Assembly (NCBI GenBank): GCA_964017235.1
Contig: OZ024931.1
Coordinates: 124,383,530 to 124,447,529, forward strand
Source: Sabellastarte sp. h YS-2021
Lineage: Eukaryota > Annelida > Polychaeta > Sabellida > Sabellidae
DNA: 64,000 bases
Direction: 5' to 3'
The notes under the pieces are model-generated. The model was given only the letters and a program-made list of their open reading frames with translations. It searched no databases and was not told where the DNA came from. Numbering within the stretch: the first letter of the stretch is position 1; the number at the start of each line of letters is the position of its first letter. Positions 59,810 to 64,000 of this stretch are shown one piece after another. The translations under genes were made by a program, and so were the position numbers.

Positions 59810-61020
59810 GATAGGAGAGGGTTATTGTAATCAGTTTGTTTCTGTCAGTCTGTCTGTCTGTCTGTGCACCGTTTTGCCCTTATAACTCAAAAACTATACC
59901 ATCAATCGAGCTCAAATTTGGTGGGTAGATATTTCATGGGGTACAGACGGAATCTTCCAAATTTGGTGTAATTTGTTTGAAAATTAAAGTCAGGAGACAG
60001 GTTTTTAAATTTTTAATTGGGTATATACAGTGAAACCTACTCGTCTTCAAAAATCAATATAATGATAGGATTTCCTCCTCATAAATTCTTGCCTCATCAG
60101 ATATCCTCTGTGGCTGTGAGTGTAATGTGTAGAACTTGTAATCTCATGGTTGGGGTTCAATACCAGTCAATTCTAAATTTTTTTTTTTTTAATTTTTTTT
60201 TTAGGTTTTTTTTAGCAATTTTTTTAAAGGTCTTTTAAAAAGAAAAGAAAAAAAACACAGCATCTAAAATTTTACTGTTCAAAAAAAAACTTTAACCAAG
60301 ATAAAGCCATACAGAGAAATCTATTTTCTTTATTGCATAAGTAAAAAAATCAATATTTTGCTGTCTGATGATGTCATTACTTAATGATGTCACAATGCAA
60401 TTGTCATTGTGAGGTCACAAAACCTAGCTTGTGATATGTGTGATATACTTCTTCTCATTAAATTTATGTCTTGAAATTGACATAAATACAACTGAGAGGG
60501 AAGTGGTGTATTTGTCATGTTTATTTATTTCTGTGTTTTTTTTGTTTTTTTTTTGTTTGTTTGTTTCAATTTCTTGACAGTCCATCACAAAAATTTACCC
60601 TGAGTAATTTTGACCAAGAAGTGGCTTTTAACCAATATTTTTACCTCTACCAGGAATTTATGTTTGTTGTGTGCTTTTTTGTCTATTTGTCTGCCTGTTT
60701 TTGGTGTTTAGATTACTCCAGAACTAATGAACAGATCTTTATAAAAAAATTGTGAGTAGGACCTGGTGAAAGGAAGAAATTACTAATTTTTGGGAAAGAC
60801 GTGGATCATATTTTGGATACAAAAAAATCATGAATTTTCATAGGTCCCATTTCAATGTATTTTAATGATTTTAGCTTTCTACTTCATATTTCTTCTAAAG
60901 TAATTAATAAATTTTGATGTCAAATTTGAAGTAGGAAGGGACTAGCCATGGGAAGGAGTGATTATAGTTTAGGAAAGATCCAATTAATATATTGGATACC
61001 AAGAAGCCTCCAGAATTTCT
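59810..61020 (+). repeat. Probable mobile-element-derived repeat DNA with (CTGT)n
   Basis: ctgtctgtctgtctgtgcac at about 59850 is followed by aactcaaaaactat...caaatttggtgggtag. At about 60710 comes gattactccagaactaatgaacagatctttat...gtgagtag, a second block of the same style. Such paired 'unary' sentences recur in invertebrate non-coding repeats. Element type not determined; poly-T/A runs at 60180-60260. Confidence 0.45.
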
Positions 61021-61800
61021 GGAAATGCCACCATGATGGATGTGTGTTATACTTTATAACACTTGTGAGACTGGTCACATCGAGTCGAGCGTTTTGCTCT
61101 CTCTGAGTGCATCTTGTTTCTTTATTGCAGTTAGTTTACGTGTTTTCAAAGGGTTCTGTTATTTGAAAACAATGTCATTAAAAGTAATATTGCATTGCAA
61201 TAGCAAAGACAGTACTACCTAAGACGCACACTTTTTTCCTATACTCCAGAATGTTTTGGTAAATGTGCTAAATGTGTTTATAATAAAGACAAAATGTTTG
61301 TATATACACGCTTTTCTTTGTGAACTCACCTCTGTACCACTGCTTATTAAATGTTAATTCTGTAGCTGTCTTTTAACAATTATTTGTACTTTAATTCACA
61401 AACTGTTGGTATTGATGAAGTTTCACATGTTTACTGAACGGCACCTTGATTAAACATGTCCCTCCAAATTTTACCATAATCTCACAGTCATTGGTTTACA
61501 TTCATCTTATTTAGCAAGGATTTCCGTATTGGCCCAGTTATGCATTGAAATGAACACACATTTTAAAGTTTTTGAAGTGATCAACAAGTCAAAGTGGCAT
61601 AGGTATCAAGCAGAAATGTTGGCATTTTAAAAATGGTATTGTTTTTAGTTGGGGTCAATGGCTGTTTTATTTTCCTTTTTTGCAAACTTTTTATTTGTGC
61701 TGAAGGGCATCTTACAGTGGAAGTGCCCCAGTCAAATAAATTAACCTAAACAGATAACAGAAATACGGAAGCTCTGAACTGCTCTGAAGTTTTTTTTATT
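61021..61800. other. AT-rich intergenic DNA, no gene seen
   Basis: Short frames only. Confidence 0.4.
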
Positions 61801-61804
61801 TTAC

Positions 61805-61945
61805 TAACTTGAATATACGAGTTAACTTGAATATTCAAGTTAATAACTGGAATATTCAAGTTAATAACTTGAATGTACAAGTTACTAACTTGAAAATACC
61901 AGTTACCTAACTTGAATATATCAGTTAACTAACTTGTATATACGA
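61805..61945. repeat. Palindromic minisatellite (aacttgaatattcaagtt)
   Basis: About seven degenerate units of 17-21 bp. One, 61824-61841, is a perfect 18-bp palindrome. Every unit is built on gttaactaacttgaata. Confidence 0.85.
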
Positions 61946-62313
61946 ATATATGTTCAGGTCTTAAGAATGAAATTACTGGTCAAACTGTTGCTTAAATTGT
62001 AAAGTTATCTTAAAGAAGGAACGTTTTACGGGATTTTAGAGCTATATTATAATACAAAGATATCTATTATGCAAGGGCAATAGCCTCCACTTCTACTCCA
62101 ATTTTGAAGTTATAAAATTGAAATAAATTTAGCTACTTGAGAAATGGTAATACACTGAACCTCTAATGATTCACATTTTATCAGAGAAGTGGCCAATGTG
62201 TAACTAATACATTTACAAACAATACCAGTCCATCGACTTGCATGAAATATCAATGGGCCATTGTTCCAATTTTTCATATTCCTATTTGAAATGAGATGTT
62301 GTCAGTGCAATAC

Positions 62314-62454
62314 ATCAAATAACTTATCAATAATTTGAGCCTCTATATTTGATTGTAACTCAGAACCCTTGTCTCCTAAAATTATCAAATAACTTATCAA
62401 TAATTTGAATCTCTATATTGTATTGTAACTCAGTAACACTTGTCTCTTAAAATT
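62314..62454. repeat. Tandem duplication of 70 bp
   Basis: 62314-62383 and 62384-62454 share atcaaataacttatcaataa through cttgtctc-taaaatt with about six differences. Confidence 0.88.
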
Positions 62455-63570
62455 AAAGTTCTATTTCATCCTGCTGTTTTTCTCATGGTAGGAATAGACT
62501 CCCTTAATGAATTTGTTAGTGTAGTTACCGGAATACAGCCTAATATACTATATCCTGTTAAAATATGTATTCATTAATTAATAATTTTGGTGTCATCCAT
62601 AACAAAGATAATTGAAGTTAAAAGGTATGACAGGTATATTCTTATGGCCTGATCACACTGTGTATGCCCTGTGTCAATATAATTCACCATTCTTCCTTGT
62701 ACCACCAAACTTCTGTGATAAATCTTGCATGTAAGAATCAAATCATGCATACCCAGTTAAAAATCATGCCTACATGTATTAGCAATAAATTTATAAAAAT
62801 CTGATAGCATTATATAACTAGTTCCATCATGGATATCTTGTAATATTTATAAACAATAAACTGACAAAATAATGTGTGCACATTTGAATTTAAAAAAAAA
62901 ATCCTTTTTTAGATCTTACTTAATAAATTGTGTTATTATTTTTCCAAGAGAAATATTTGGTTTAGCGAAGCAGCTGAAAGATTCTAATCAATGAAGCTTA
63001 CTCTGCTTTGTTATGAGCTATGTGTATAATAACAAATGGTATGTATATATTTTGATAATCCAAATTATTAGTTCTTATATCTATTGAAAATATGCTGCAG
63101 TGATTCATATTACACACAAAACACACTGAAATTGTGGAAGTATTCAGTGTACTCTAACGTTATATAAGGCAGTTAGAAATTCGAATAATGTTGCTACAGA
63201 TTTTTTCAAAAAACGTAAATATTTATCTTGTTATAGTTAGTAACCAATTTGGCCATAGTTTATGTCATTTTGTAAAATAAACTAAAAAAAATGTAAACAC
63301 AAAAGAAAACAGTTTTCTGCTTTCCTCCCTCTGTACAGAGATGATAAGAGGAGCACCTGCTTGTGTCTGTTATCTGTCAAGATGTATAATATTACTGTGT
63401 ATGGGTAGAGATTGGATCATTTACACATCTATAGGCTGCAGTTTATGTGTGGCCTGCCATCATCTTTGTGTGTATATGTATGTTAATAACATGCATGGTA
63501 GCTTGGCATGCAGTTTTGGATTGATCTGGCGTGGGCTTGCACCCCACGAGTGTCAGTTAGCTTTAATGTA
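62455..63570. other. AT-rich intergenic DNA, no gene seen
   Basis: A 76-codon frame at 63341 has no recognisable similarity and lies next to the repeat array. Confidence 0.4.
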
Positions 63571-63579
63571 GACATGTCT

Positions 63580-63778
63580 TTAATGGACTGTCTTGGAGCT
63601 TGCTAGGGCCCAACTGTCTGTTTGGACTGCGATGGCGCAGTGTTCTGCTTACATCTGAGGGATTGATAGACTGCCCAGGTATCTTGTGCCCAACAGCTGT
63701 TTACTAGAGCTAGTCACTCATTTCATTAGTTCATGATTGAAAAGACTGTCCGGGCACAGTTTGGCGCCCAACAGACAA
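63580..63778 (-). repeat. Hairpin repeat array, inverted copies
   Basis: At least three copies of gactgtc...gcccaac (about 63587, 63670, 63745), the reverse complement of the family at 56020-56375. The last reads gactgtccgggcacagtttg followed by gcgcccaac. Confidence 0.65.
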
Positions 63779-64000
63779 TAGTTACATTATTTTATTTACA
63801 TTTTTATGATGTAACCTTTTTTATCCCTAATTTTTGCTGGGCCAATTAGTTGGTCATTTTTGGTAGTAATTGTATTGTTTACTTTCTATGGCCTGAATAT
63901 CTTGTGCCTGCTAGTTTGCATATTTAACTGTAACTGGATTACATGGGGATCTTTACTATGAGTATCTTTATCAACTCACATTGTATTGTGACCTTAGTCT

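Overview
This is a window of an AT-rich animal (eukaryotic) genome. Genes have GT-AG introns, intergenic distances are large, and much of the DNA is dead transposons. tRNA- and 5S-derived SINEs, Tx1/L1-like, CR1-like and Penelope-like retroelements, a DIRS fragment and Harbinger DNA transposons, together with a secretory neuropeptide-type precursor and PAN/C-type-lectin proteins, fit a lophotrochozoan invertebrate, most likely a mollusc. That placement is inference. There are no prokaryotic operons.

Three host loci can be read. (1) On the minus strand at 4.87-6.97 kb is a two-exon neuropeptide-type precursor. A signal-peptide exon is followed by one long exon with about 25 tandem 19-residue units, each ending in Lys-Arg. 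The peptide, of the type SAAETPDQTPWGVNKIL, does not match a family I recognise and is the best candidate for something undescribed. (2) On the plus strand at 31.77-39.09 kb is a nine-exon gene for a multiple inositol polyphosphate phosphatase (MINPP1-like). All splice phases join to a 468-residue protein. The N-terminal RHGxRxP motif is intact, but the C-terminal HAE motif reads HSG. A relic of its exon 7 lies at 43.8 kb. (3) On the plus strand at 57.98-59.64 kb is an intronless gene for a secreted PAN/Apple plus C-type-lectin-like protein, with its own TATA-like box and one frameshift.

The rest is mostly mobile DNA. 0.8-3.6 kb: a HARBI1/Harbinger transposase pseudogene split by a SINE. 9.2-11.5 kb: a second Harbinger. 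15.9-18.5 kb: a CR1-like LINE. 18.9-20.1 kb: a Penelope-like element. 20.9-21.7 kb: a 5S-derived SINE and a LINE endonuclease fragment. 23.3 kb: a foldback element. 24.3-31.2 kb: a DIRS fragment and two copies of one LINE remnant, interrupted by a 2.7-kb Harbinger with a MADF-like second gene, a 463-bp MITE and a 720-bp MITE. 45.35-56.0 kb: a nest of three L1/Tx1-like elements. A truncated minus-strand LINE (B) and a truncated plus-strand LINE (A) sit side by side. LINE A is split by an almost intact minus-strand element (C) whose ORF1 carries two zinc knuckles and a C-terminal NADAR (YbiA-like) domain.

A hairpin-forming repeat family occurs at 56.0-56.4 kb and, inverted, at 63.6-63.8 kb. LINE A is inserted inside the first cluster.
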